Assembly (NCBI GenBank): GCA_005656395.1
Contig: SRSI01000031.1
Coordinates: 186,001-250,000, forward strand
Source: Strongyloides papillosus
Taxonomy: Eukaryota; Nematoda; Chromadorea; Rhabditida; Strongyloididae
Length of the DNA: 64,000 nucleotides
Direction: 5' to 3'
Shown: one piece after another, positions 21,189 to 31,790 of the stretch
Layout: each line of letters begins with the position of its first letter
Position numbering within the stretch: the first letter of the stretch is position 1
Notes under the pieces: model-generated
Databases searched by the model: none
Told to the model about the DNA's origin: nothing
What the model saw: the letters and a program-made list of their open reading frames with translations, nothing else
Made by a program: the position numbers and the translations under genes

Positions 21189-23786
21189 ATGAAACCAGAC
21201 GACATTGGTATTACTAAATTGACAAAGAGATATAGAGAATGTAATCTCTGTGGAAAACAATACAATTTGAATACAAGTTCTAACACTATATACATTCATG
21301 CTTGCAGACATAAGCAATTTCACGACATTCTTCGTCGGGAGCTCGGTGAAGCAAAATTTCAAGAAAAACTTAATAACCTGCCCAAAAATTTCAGATTTGA
21401 AGATTACGTATCTGAAGACTCTAACAAGACAGATACTAGTAGTCAGTTAAAAAGTCCAACTGAAGATTCATCTGGTAGTAGTGGATCTGTAACCCGTAAA
21501 CGTAAGTTGTTAGATCATACGATTGTTGGTACACCAAAAGACCTCGTTCCATCTTTACCCGTGACTAGAAATATGTCTACAAGACTGAGTGAAAATCTAG
21601 CTTCAAAAACCAATTCAGATACTCCTTCAAAAGACAATTATCTTAAAGATATCTCACTTGATTCAAAAAGGATTAATGTTGATAAAATTAAATGTAGTGT
21701 TGATGATGCTCCCGGTATAAGCGATTACCTTCCTGATGGTTTTAGAAAAGTCATAAAGACTGATGTACTTGGATTAACAAAGCTAATTTCTATTAATCAC
21801 AGAATTTGTCTTGGATGTAACCGAAAGTTTCAAAGTTCTTGTGGAGTAACAAGTTTATACAAGCATTGCATTAGACACCCTGAACACAGAGCTATTCTTA
21901 AAAAAAACCTTGCTACAACAGCTTATATAAATGCTTTAAAGAATGCGCACATTCCATATACGGAAGACGATATAAAAGATGAACATGGACATTTAATGAT
22001 TGCTGCAGAAGAAAGTCCATTTTTCACATCTAATCAATCTTTAAGTGACTTGTTAGAAAAAGCTAAATCGTATGATTGTCTTAATAAAAGTAGTAATAGT
22101 ACGATTGTTGAAAACAACGATATTGTGAATGTTTTGACGGATGGTACAAGTACATTGAAAAATTTAATAATGCAGCCCATAGAGAATCAAATTCTAGAAA
22201 CACCTGTGAAAAAGCCTTCATATAGCAACAAAGAATTCAAGAGTTTACTACATAAATTCCTCAAAACATCAGGGTTATCTCTTGAATCCCTAGAAAGAGA
22301 TGGATTTTCACAACTTTCTTCATTGTTTAGATATAAGAATGTTAATCAACTAGTTAAGGAAATTATTGATACAAATGAACTAAAAAAATGTGTAGATAGA
22401 AAAATACTGGAAAATATAGAAAATTACACAATATCTATTGAAGAATATAATAATAATGATAATATTGCTGCAATTATTAAAATTTATTACTTAGACATAG
22501 ATTCAAGATTTATCTCTCAGAATCTTGGGATTATCTCATTTAAAGATGATATGGAAGTGAATGAATTTGAAAAAATATATAACCGTATCACCGTAATGCT
22601 AGAGAAATTTAAATTAAAGTTAACACATGCAACGCCGTTGGTTTCAAGGGGAACAATATTTTCTAGACGTTTTAGTGTTCGTAGTGGTATTTCTGAGATA
22701 CCTTGCTTGAGACATGAAATAATAAAATGTATCTTACATATTCAATCAACGTCTTCAAAAATATTTTCCGTCCTCAGAAAAGCGTCAAAGAAATTTAGTT
22801 TATATAAGTATGTTGTTGACAACGAAATGGAGGTATCGTCAAAGTTAAAAGAGATTAAAGGTGTCAAAGCTCCAACAGGGTGGGTAGACATTTATAATAT
22901 ACTAGCATTTGGAGCATTGAATATAACTGAGGCTATAGTCTTTTGTCAAGAGTTTTGGCCCTCATTTGTCCTTACTAATGAAGAATTGGAGGTTGTTTAT
23001 AGATTCATCACCATAAGTCAACCAGTTATTGAAGCATTAAATCTCTTGACATCAGATTCAATGAATTTAACAAGTTATTTGAAAACAATTGTTGATATTT
23101 CATCAAAATATGACAATTATGAAATTTTACCAATTAAAGGTGACCTTACAAAATTGTTGCAAACTTCTAATGCTGTATCAATAAATAATTCCAGTAAGTT
23201 GAATGAATATACACATTTGGAAGCCTTTGAAATTTCATGTGAACCTGTTAGTAACAACCTAACAAATGAAGATATACTAGATCTCTTTAGTTCATTAAAA
23301 TCCAAGCTCTGTGAAGAATTCTTAGATCTTACAAATAAGTCAAAAGAAAATGCGTTGATTTGTAAGGCATTACTCCTAAATACAGAAGAAGCATATAATC
23401 CAAAATATGGAGATATTTCATTTTGGACTTCTATTGAATCGTTGTTCTCGTCTTCATTTAGTAATTTTGAGAATGATACATCGAAAAATAGGATTTCCTT
23501 TGATGATGGGAACATAACAAGTGCTCATTTATATAGAAATCTCTTGTATAACTATGATAGTGAATATCTTAATGAATTTTGGCCATCTCAAAAGAATGTC
23601 CTTCCACTTATGTATAGTGAATATATAAAAGCACTTTCGATTCCAGTTAAACAAAACCGATTGAATAAATCAGAATCTTTGTTTGATTGGATAAAATCTT
23701 CAAATTATAGAAATGATGATGTTAGTAGTGATATGTACTTCACTCCGAATGATAATTATTGTCAGGAAATTATTGTTATAGATTAA
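21189..23786 (+). CDS. hAT transposase-derived protein, two BED-like fingers
   Basis: One uninterrupted 865-aa exon; the first ATG is at 21189, 18 bases after an acceptor-like TTTTAG. Two zinc-finger modules share the same spacing C-x2-C-x15-H-x3-H: residues C18/C21/H37/H41 and C207/C210/H226/H230, typical of BED fingers. Between and after them are Ser/Thr-rich linkers. The second half resembles a hAT transposase core: PTGWVDIYNIL (around residue 562, where transposases have a TRWNS-like motif), FCQEFWPSF, then a helical block TISQPVIEALNLLTSDSMNL and a shortened C-terminus with SESLFDWIK. The usual hAT end (ERxFS) is absent and no terminal inverted repeats were noticed, so I infer a domesticated DNA-binding protein, not an active transposon. 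Confidence 0.72.
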   Translation: MKPDDIGITKLTKRYRECNLCGKQYNLNTSSNTIYIHACRHKQFHDILRRELGEAKFQEKLNNLPKNFRFEDYVSEDSNKTDTSSQLKSPTEDSSGSSGSVTRKRKLLDHTIVGTPKDLVPSLPVTRNMSTRLSENLASKTNSDTPSKDNYLKDISLDSKRINVDKIKCSVDDAPGISDYLPDGFRKVIKTDVLGLTKLISINHRICLGCNRKFQSSCGVTSLYKHCIRHPEHRAILKKNLATTAYINALKNAHIPYTEDDIKDEHGHLMIAAEESPFFTSNQSLSDLLEKAKSYDCLNKSSNSTIVENNDIVNVLTDGTSTLKNLIMQPIENQILETPVKKPSYSNKEFKSLLHKFLKTSGLSLESLERDGFSQLSSLFRYKNVNQLVKEIIDTNELKKCVDRKILENIENYTISIEEYNNNDNIAAIIKIYYLDIDSRFISQNLGIISFKDDMEVNEFEKIYNRITVMLEKFKLKLTHATPLVSRGTIFSRRFSVRSGISEIPCLRHEIIKCILHIQSTSSKIFSVLRKASKKFSLYKYVVDNEMEVSSKLKEIKGVKAPTGWVDIYNILAFGALNITEAIVFCQEFWPSFVLTNEELEVVYRFITISQPVIEALNLLTSDSMNLTSYLKTIVDISSKYDNYEILPIKGDLTKLLQTSNAVSINNSSKLNEYTHLEAFEISCEPVSNNLTNEDILDLFSSLKSKLCEEFLDLTNKSKENALICKALLLNTEEAYNPKYGDISFWTSIESLFSSSFSNFENDTSKNRISFDDGNITSAHLYRNLLYNYDSEYLNEFWPSQKNVLPLMYSEYIKALSIPVKQNRLNKSESLFDWIKSSNYRNDDVSSDMYFTPNDNYCQEIIVID

Positions 23787-25499
23787 GTTTTCTACTCTTT
23801 TTTAACAACTTACGAATATTTGTTTTTATTAAATAAATGATAATTTTGTTCATATAAAAGTTGTTTATATTTTAAATCGACCATTACGGTAGAGTTTAAA
23901 GTACAAAAAAGAACGAGCGGATAAAAACAAGTTTAATCTGATGTAGTCGTTGCTAGTGGATTTTTTTATTATTTCATAAATAATTTATATATTATTTAAA
24001 TGTTTGGACTTTTTTTTTCTTAAAGTACACATGCATTAAATTTATGCTAATAGAAAAACAGTGAATTAATAATAGGAGAATTTTTTGTTATATGATTAAT
24101 AAATATAAAAACAAAAAGCTATTATGAATGTTATTTTTTATAGAATGCTTAAATTAATCGTTATTTAAATTTTTAATAACTAGATACCAAATGTTTAGTT
24201 TTAATAATTTATTATAAAGGTTATAAAAAGTGAGAAAGTTTTATCCTTAATTAGCAATCAAGATAATAAAATATTTATTATTTAAATACATTAAATATTA
24301 ACAAATTTGTATCTCCTGTGTAGTATTTTATTAGTGGTACTTTGGTTTGTTATTTTCAACAGCAGTGTGTCCTTTGATGCTACTCTTAGCGCACGTTTAA
24401 TTATCTAATTTTTTTATTTAATATTTTATTAATATCACAAAAGACCAAAAAAATTATATTTGCAAAAATGTTATTAATATTGTGATATTTGCCATATAAA
24501 GTGTTACTTACCAACTGGGAGGATCCGGTATAGATATCTTTACAACATCACAATGTTTTAATTGGTTTATTTTTGATTTTCATAAAATTATATCAAATGA
24601 TGTCATATTTATTAAATATGGGTGGACAAAATTTGAAATATATAATAAAAAATTTTGTTAGACAATTATATAAACAGCTATAATTTATAATTGGAAAATC
24701 TTATGAATGAAAACTTATTATTATAGCGTTACTATGATTGATAGAATTTTTAATTTGTTATTATGTTAAATGGAAGGTATTTAAAATATTCTAATAAGAC
24801 GTAACCGTAGTTTTTTCATCAAATAGACATTTTTATTTTCATATTTGTAAAAAAAATATTTAAGGTTATATATTTTGTAACTTTTAACATATTTTAATTA
24901 TATCCCAATGATAAATTAATTCTTTTGATCTTTTTATTATGCATGTTTTACATTTAATTACTTCTTTATCAATTCTTTTATATTTCTTTGACTAACTAGG
25001 TTTTTATATTTTTAATAACTGTTTTATTAGAATTCGAAAGTTACCATAAAAATGTTCTAATAAAATATTTTTTGAATAAATTTAATATATTCGACTGATA
25101 AAATATGGTTTAAACTTGTTGTTTGATGCGCAAATGTGTTATATATTTTACTAATTGTATATGTCTGCTTAATTTTTTGATCTTTTAATTTATTGATCAG
25201 AGGATGTTTAAACAAAAAATTGATATATATTTCTTCAGCCAAACTGTATTTTTATTTATAATCCACCAATTATTTGCAAAATTATTTCATTTTTATACAA
25301 TGAATTTTAAATATTTAATTTTTTATAATAGATTATTTTAAGTAATAACAAACATATGTTGTTATTTTCTGGTTAACAATGAATAATTGTTTACATGATA
25401 TCATATTCAAATAGTAATCCATAGAAATAATTTTTTTCTATTTTTAGTAACAATAAATATTCATTACCTAAATAAATATTTATAAGAACAAACAAAGTA
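23787..25499. other. Intergenic, 1.7 kb
   Basis: AT-rich. A slightly GC-richer patch at 24340-24545 includes, on the minus strand, a donor-like GTAAGT after a short frame (KISIPDPPS) with no ATG or acceptor, so no gene is called. The final bases lead into the first exon of tandem gene A. Confidence 0.5.
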
Positions 25500-25992
25500 A
25501 TGCAAAATATAATACTTAATAAATTTAATATGTATGCCGAAAAAAGTAAGTTCTACAGTAGTAAAATACATATATTCGAATTTTTTATTTTAAGAAATGT
25601 GTAAAAAAAAGCTTGAAAAACTAAGGTGTTTAAAAGAATGTCACAAAAGAAAGAAAACATTATTACATTTAGCTTTAAAGTGCTACAAGCCACTACCAAC
25701 TTTATATGAAGCAAAGGATTTAGAAGAAGATGAAACAGTTCCAGTAAACAATAATGAAACTAACAAAAATGAAACAAAAAAAAACCCTTCCTCTAATAAA
25801 ATTACGCCTACGATAAATAATAATGTAAAAATGATGGAGAACGACAATGAAGAATATCTAAAAAAAGAACATACAATAAAATCGTTTTTTTTAAAGATAA
25901 ATATTAATAGTTACAAAATTCGGAGTATTGTTGGTTCAATATTTTTATTATCTTCGTGCAGGGGTTCATCATCAATAAGGATATACCATTGA
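25500..25992 (+). CDS. Tandem small gene A, unknown family
   Basis: Exon 1 25500-25545 and exon 2 25595-25992, joined at a phase-1 junction by a 49-nt intron (GTAAGT...TTTTAAG), giving 147 aa. The N-terminal 45 residues are basic with three cysteines (KLEKLRCLKECHKRKK), followed by a motif CYKPLPTLYEAKDLEEDET at residues 45-63, then an Asn/Thr/Glu-rich linker. The C-terminal 30 residues may be partly intronic read-through because they lose coding character. The same intron phase and the same motif at the same residue number occur in the gene at 27186, so the two are tandem duplicates. No signal peptide or membrane span. Function unknown. Confidence 0.6.
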
Positions 25993-27185
25993 TAGAAATA
26001 TTAAACTGCATTATTAAACTTTTAATAACGGTTTACCTTCTATTTGTACTATGGTACAAATAACTTATATTGATGATCTTATAGTTAGTGATCTTAAATG
26101 GTTTTTTGCAATATACTTAATATAAAATTGTAACATTTGTCGTTTAATAAATCTCATATTTCAATAAATCTTTTCATTTTTGTTTATCAAGAAATAAAAT
26201 AAAAAATAATTTTTTTATTGTTATTAATTATGGAGACATATATTAAAAATTATGTTATCAAACAATGTATAAAAAGAGAAAAACACAAAATAAATTAATT
26301 TACATATGTTTTCAATAATATATAATAATAAGATAATAAAAAAATTATTATTACTTTTCATCAATATTTTTGCTTTTAAATTGATTAAGCTATTTGTATT
26401 TTTTACTTCAACAATTTGGAGTATTTTTTCTATTTATTTGACAAAACTAAAATTTTAATAGTAGAGAAATGGCAAACATGATAAACTTCTTGTAAAAAAC
26501 TTCCACCCACTTTATACAATATTAATAAATTAAAGTTGTTATTAATAATCATTTTATTTTAATTTTCATAATATGTTTTTATTGTCAATATTTAATGGCA
26601 TTCTATTTACATTATATTAAAACATATGTACTCTTAATAAAGATTTCAATTCTACACTTAATTCGTATATATATTTGTGTTTAGAAATAAAAATATTAGT
26701 TCGTAAAGTGTTTATATATGAATATCTATATATTTCCATAATGATCCTATAATCTCCCTACACATCCTATGGTTTTTTATATATTTGATTTTTAGAATTG
26801 CCCTCAATAAGAACGAATATTTTTCATTCGTTTAAGCACATGCTGTTATTATAATTAATTTTGAGATGAAAAGGTTTAAAATAATAAGAGGCTTATATTT
26901 TCTGCATTCCTCTCATATAAAAATCCATTAATTTTATGTAAATATTATATATTATTATCTGTGGTATACATCACATGAATTTTTAGAAAATAATACAATT
27001 TTCTATATTTAATACCTACCTAAAAATAAATCACACTTTATGTATGACCTTTTGATACTTTTTAAACTATTTAAATAAAATATATTTTTTCTAAATTATT
27101 ATTACAACTTTTTAAAAATACTGCTATTATTAAATTTAATAAAAGTTAACTTTAATTATATTATTATTTCGCTAATTGTAAAATA
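25993..27185. other. Spacer between tandem genes A and B
   Basis: 1.2 kb of AT-rich DNA with no ORF of note and no visible leftover exon of either tandem copy. Confidence 0.55.
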
Positions 27186-27586
27186 ATGTATAAAGATCTT
27201 AAAATTAAAATTAGCAAATTTATTATTAAAACTAGTAAGTGAATTAGTTTTTCTATTAAAAATGTTAATTTTTAGAACAAAATTATCGAAATAAAGAATT
27301 ACAACTCCTACGACAGAATCATCAGCGCTCTACTAATGAATTGCACATCAAACTTGAAACATATAAACCACTGGCAACTTTATATGAAATTGATGATATT
27401 GAAGAAATTGGTGCAGAAGATCTCAAAACTAAAAAAAACAGAATGGATTCTAGAGGAGATTTAACAGATAGTCAAAGGAAACGTTTAGATAAATATAAAA
27501 ATAGTAGTAAAATTCAAAAAATTTGCACAAACATTTTTGGAACAACTACTGTTTGTGACCTGATTGCAACAGATTTAACTTTTTAA
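27186..27586 (+). CDS. Tandem small gene B, unknown family
   Basis: Exon 1 27186-27234 and exon 2 27276-27586, with a 41-nt phase-1 intron (GTAAGT...TTTTTAG), giving 119 aa. The start MYKDLKIKISKFIIKT is basic and hydrophobic; the body LQLLRQNHQRSTNELHIKLE is helical; the shared family motif is TYKPLATLYEIDDIEE, with KPLxTLYE at residues 47-54 exactly as in gene A. A polar stretch with DLTDSQRKRLDKYKNSS and a C-terminal CTNIFGTTTVCDLIATDLTF follow. The unspliced ORF lacks an ATG; the first exon was found by looking for a donor in matching phase. Cytosolic by appearance; function unknown. Confidence 0.6.
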
Positions 27587-28605
27587 TCATTGTATTGAAT
27601 TGTATTTATGTTTTATATATATATTTATTTACTAGAATATACCTAATTTGTTTAAAATAAAATAACTTTTGAATTTTAATATTTTAAATTTTTAACTTCA
27701 ATTATACTAAGAATTATTATAATTTCCGTTAAATGCTTTATTTTGTTATATTGACATTATATGTTTTTCGTAATAGAAATAATCATTAAAATTACATTGA
27801 CATGTTTACAAATATAATAAAAACCAAAAAAGCAAAGAAGAAAAGTTATATCAAATAATACTCTTATAAAAATACATTACATTAATATTTATAAATTGAA
27901 TCAGAAAAATGGCTTTAAACACATAGAAAACCACGTTTTATATGGTATAATATAAAAATTAATCTAAGTTAAAACTTACAATCAACGTCATTTTATACTT
28001 TAATTGACATTTATAATTTTTTTAGTATAATAAAGATCACAAATCATCCTACTTGCGATTATTTTAATTTTACCTAATTATAGAATGATAAATTATACTT
28101 TACAATTAAAAGTGTCTTTTTTTACCAATTCACGTGTAACCAGTATTTATGATAATATTTTATTATACAAATTTACCAATCAAAACAGCATTAACTTTTT
28201 AAAATCATTACGGAACTTGATGAATTAAATTAATATTATATATAACCGTTCAGACAACTACAAACATTAAATAAATCAATTATCTTTAAAAATTAAATAC
28301 TATGATATTTATGATGTACCAATATTAAGGAAGTAGATATATAGTTGTTTTTAACATAAAAAATTTATTGTAATATTTTTTGCTTTTTTTGTTAATAAGT
28401 CGGAAATCAAAAGTATCCACCGTTTATTATATAAATACTTATCTTGTTAGTAATAATTACATTATTTAATTAGTTAATTATAATCAAAAAATATTATTCA
28501 TAATAAAGATAAGAATATTATTTATTATAAATATTGTAATTTATCTTATTATAAATATTTAAAATAGATAAAATAAGAGAGTATATATATATTTATATTA
28601 TATTA
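27587..28605. other. Intergenic between convergent genes
   Basis: 1.0 kb of AT-rich DNA lying between the 3' ends of gene B (+) and the TWK channel (-). No gene recognised. Confidence 0.6.
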
Positions 28606-29751
28606 TTATGGCAAGGTTCTGTTTATATGGTACATATAAGAATCAGAACGATAATCACCCAATATACCGAGATTTTTATTTTTTGGTTGATATAATATAT
28701 AATCTAGTATATCGAATGAATTATCATCATTCTTATTTTTTCTGTATTTATTAAGTACAGTTGGAATCATATGACGAGCAATATTTACAGTACTATTTAA
28801 ATATATACCAAAGAAACACACTCCAATAAATAAAAGTGGTAATTCCTTTGTTAAATATGCAAATGTATTTTCAGGAACGTTGTTTCCTAATCCAATTAAG
28901 GCAATAGATTCAAAAACAAAACTCATACTTGTTAACATTGTTTCATCCTCTTCAACATCCTTTACTTGATAAAAATGATTAAATGAACATATAAAGAAAA
29001 TTGTTACTAAACACGCCATCGAAACAACAACTTTTGGTAATTGCTTCCTTTTTTGAATTTCTATTTCCTTTTTATAATGAATTTGTTTTTGTCTACTAAA
29101 AATGTTTACTAAATTTAATTCTAATAATAGACTTACTTTAAGCATCCTAAATTTTTGAACAATAATTTAGTATTATAATAAGTTTCAATGACCTCCCCTA
29201 CAAAAGATTCTGTGAGATCAACATAGAAGGCAATAAAAAGAGGGATTGATATCATTGAAAAAAGTATAAAAAATATTTTTCCTTGAGTTGTTTGCGCTTC
29301 AATATCACCATATCCAAGTGTAGCAGTAACTGAATAAACAAAAGAGAATGCATTATAAAAATTAATTTCTTTAACATTCGTTATATTGTGATTTCTATGA
29401 CATTCATCGATTTTTTCAAGAAGTTTTAAAATATTTTTATGTAATGGTGAATTTACAGAATATGCATTAATATTACTATCTCTTAAAGAGTTGTTATTTT
29501 CAAGAATTTTTATTTCATTCTCTAAATCATTTATGGCTTCATTTTTAGTAGCCAGACATCTTGTAGCAAAAATTTCTCTTCTTTCAATAGAAGCATCGTG
29601 TTCAAGCATCTGGAATTTGTTAGCACCAATATTCTATATTTGTTTTCTGCGAACTTACGTAAAATATAACAGTTCCAAAGGCTAAATATAATCCCAAAAC
29701 AATAAAATAAACATATATTCTAAATTGTACTGAGCGAGTATGTATTTCCAT
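28606..29751 (-). CDS. TWK-type two-pore-domain K+ channel
   Basis: Three exons: 29659-29751, 29137-29609 and 28606-29095, with introns of 49 and 41 nt, giving 351 aa. Order: M1 (IYVYFIVLGLYLAFGTVIFY), an extracellular cap helix ending LLEKIDECHRN with the usual cap cysteine, pore 1 with filter TLGYGD, M2 (IFFILFSMISIPLFIAF), a basic cytosolic loop, M3 (VVVSMACLVTIFFIC), pore 2 ALIGLGNNVP, M4 (LLFIGVCFFGIYLNS) and a short tail. Two pore loops in one chain define K2P leak channels, which dimerise in the plasma membrane of neurons and muscle. Pore 2 has Leu where TIG normally has Thr. An inverted, truncated relative starts 1 kb away on the other strand. Confidence 0.9.
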
Positions 29752-30768
29752 AATATTTTTTATTATTAATAGTCAAAATTGCTTATAAAGTAATAATAAC
29801 TTAAGTTATTAAAAATTTTGCCATTTTATGATTTCAAGAACCTTATATACTGTAACATTGGTAAATTAATTAAATTCTAAATTCACACCTATCATCGATC
29901 TATATTATAATACCTCGAATATACAGCTCTCTTTCTCTCTTTACAATTTGCTACAACATTTTTCTTCGACATATAACATTTTGTAGCAAAAGGCGAATTC
30001 TCTTTTGACGCATTTTTAAGACTAAAAAGAGATCAAAATTTTTTTTACTATTAACAGCTACAAAGTCAACTATATTTAACTTCGATGAATGAAGATCAAA
30101 GAAGAGAAAATTGATAGATTAATAGTTAATTTATGTCGATTTAATAAAAAAATAATATTATTATGTTCTGACAGAAAATTATGTTAAGAAAATTTATGCT
30201 TTCAAAAACCATCTTTCAATTGTTTGTTCTTTTGATTTTTAATTTGAAGTATAATTTATTGTTTATGTAAGCAACTTTTTTACAATTGATATACGACCAT
30301 TAAAAACAATAAATTGTTGTTATATTATATGCCTTTAAACTATCGTTATACATAATTCGTCTTATAGTTTATTTATTAGTACTTTGAAATATTTAAGATA
30401 GTATAAAAATAAAAATTATACAGTCTAAATAAAATAATGCGCAGCAAAATGGCGATACATAATCAATTCTGACAATGTATATTTAGCAAAAGTATGTACA
30501 AAATGCAGCAGAAGTTGATCTAATTTTAATCTTTTTGCATAAATTTATTTTCCAAATATATTGTTGTTTACGGTAACATTACAACCTCGTTATTTTATGT
30601 ATTTGAAAGTGATGTCATTTTCAACCAATATTGAGAGCAAAAATAATGCTTTAGATTTTTAGTCTTTAGCAAATAAATAAATTTCAGCAAAGGATAAACG
30701 TATATAAGGAAAAACAATCAAGATGCTGCAATTCATTACATATTTGAAAAAATATTTTTTATTTTGAA
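29752..30768. other. Divergent promoter region of twk pair
   Basis: 1.0 kb between the start of the K2P gene (-) and its truncated relative (+). A CT-rich stretch (CTCTCTTTCTCTCTTTAC, about 29930-29947), read as GAGAG on the gene's own strand, lies about 180 bases upstream of the K2P start and could be promoter-related. No ORF seen. Confidence 0.5.
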
Positions 30769-31226
30769 ATGCTTCAATTTTTTAAGAAGTGTAAATTTAA
30801 CACAATTAAATTTTATATTTACTTTATTATCCTGTTAATATTGTTGTATTTAGGTGGTATAATATTTTTTGTAAGTTTAAGTATATATTTACTAGATATT
30901 ATATTGTTAAGAAAGATATATGGAAAACAAATTATGATAAGAATGAAAATATATGCATGAAGGAAAAGTTAAATGCTTATAAGAATCTAGAAAGTGAAAT
31001 GATTAAGCAACAAGAAAGAGTGTCACTAGGCTTTACATCAAAAAATATCTTCAAAAATACTGTCATAAATTTATTTGAAAAGATTGATAGTTGTCATAGA
31101 ACAAATGAATCCGTTAAAGAATCGCAACTTAATTCATACCAAACAGCATTCTTTATTTTTTCTTTACTATCTATCCCTATTTTTGTTCTACTGGCAGTTG
31201 AGATATATGAGTTAATGACAATTTGA
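30769..31226 (+). pseudogene. Truncated TWK channel copy lacking pore loop
   Basis: Exon 1 30769-30870 (34 codons) and exon 2 30912-31226, 41-nt intron GTAAGT...TTGTTAAG, open for 138 aa. It parallels the K2P gene at 28606-29751: same M1 (FYIYFIILLILLYLGGIIFF) and same phase-0 intron right after M1, then LFEKIDSCHRT (compare LLEKIDECHRN). After SYQTAF it goes directly to FIFSLLSIPIFVLLAVEI, the M2 segment, so about 26 codons holding the selectivity filter are missing without a frameshift. It stops soon after M2, so pore 2, M3 and M4 are also absent. No stop interrupts the retained part. Either a young pseudogene or a small two-span protein; not a conducting channel. Confidence 0.7.
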
Positions 31227-31790
31227 TCTTTTTTTTTTATATTTTTGGTAAATTAATTTGTAAAAATGGAAATTGTTTATCAATTACCTACTTAGAAAGA
31301 AAACTTAAGTTTTAGAATAAAAATAAGAATTCTCTGGAAATAGCTTTAAGAAACAAAAGTTAACTTTTACATCTATAACAACATACTAATTTATTTATTA
31401 AATGCTCTTTCAACAAAAAAAGCTACAGTATCTTTCAGTTATTTAAATTTAATGTTTTCATGTTTTATGCTAGAAATACCTTTTGATAATGTGATTAAAA
31501 TTTTTAGAATGATCATGTTTTAAAGTGTAATATAATGAATATATTTTATATAACGTCATTGAAATTAATAAACCTATTTAAAAAATAGGAAAATATTTCT
31601 GTATATAGATTTTTAAATACATAAAATTAACTCTATCTTTAATTTGTTTACATACCAAAATTATATGTGAAATTAATCATTTTATAAATTTCTAAAAATA
31701 GTAAAAAAATTATAAATTATATATAAAATACTTGAATAAAAAAAGTAAAAAGCTTTCTTTATTAAAATTATGCTGTTATATTTTTGAATT
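31227..31790. other. Intergenic, 0.56 kb
   Basis: AT-rich spacer between the truncated K2P copy (+) and the convergent sugar-transporter-like gene (-). No remaining K2P exons were found here. Confidence 0.6.

Noticed and set aside
21189..23786. Active hAT transposon
   Set aside because: No terminal inverted repeats or target duplications noticed and the catalytic C-terminus appears degenerate.
24500..24600. Minus-strand exon-like stretch ending in GTAAGT
   Set aside because: No ATG or acceptor upstream and the next possible exon gives an immediate stop.
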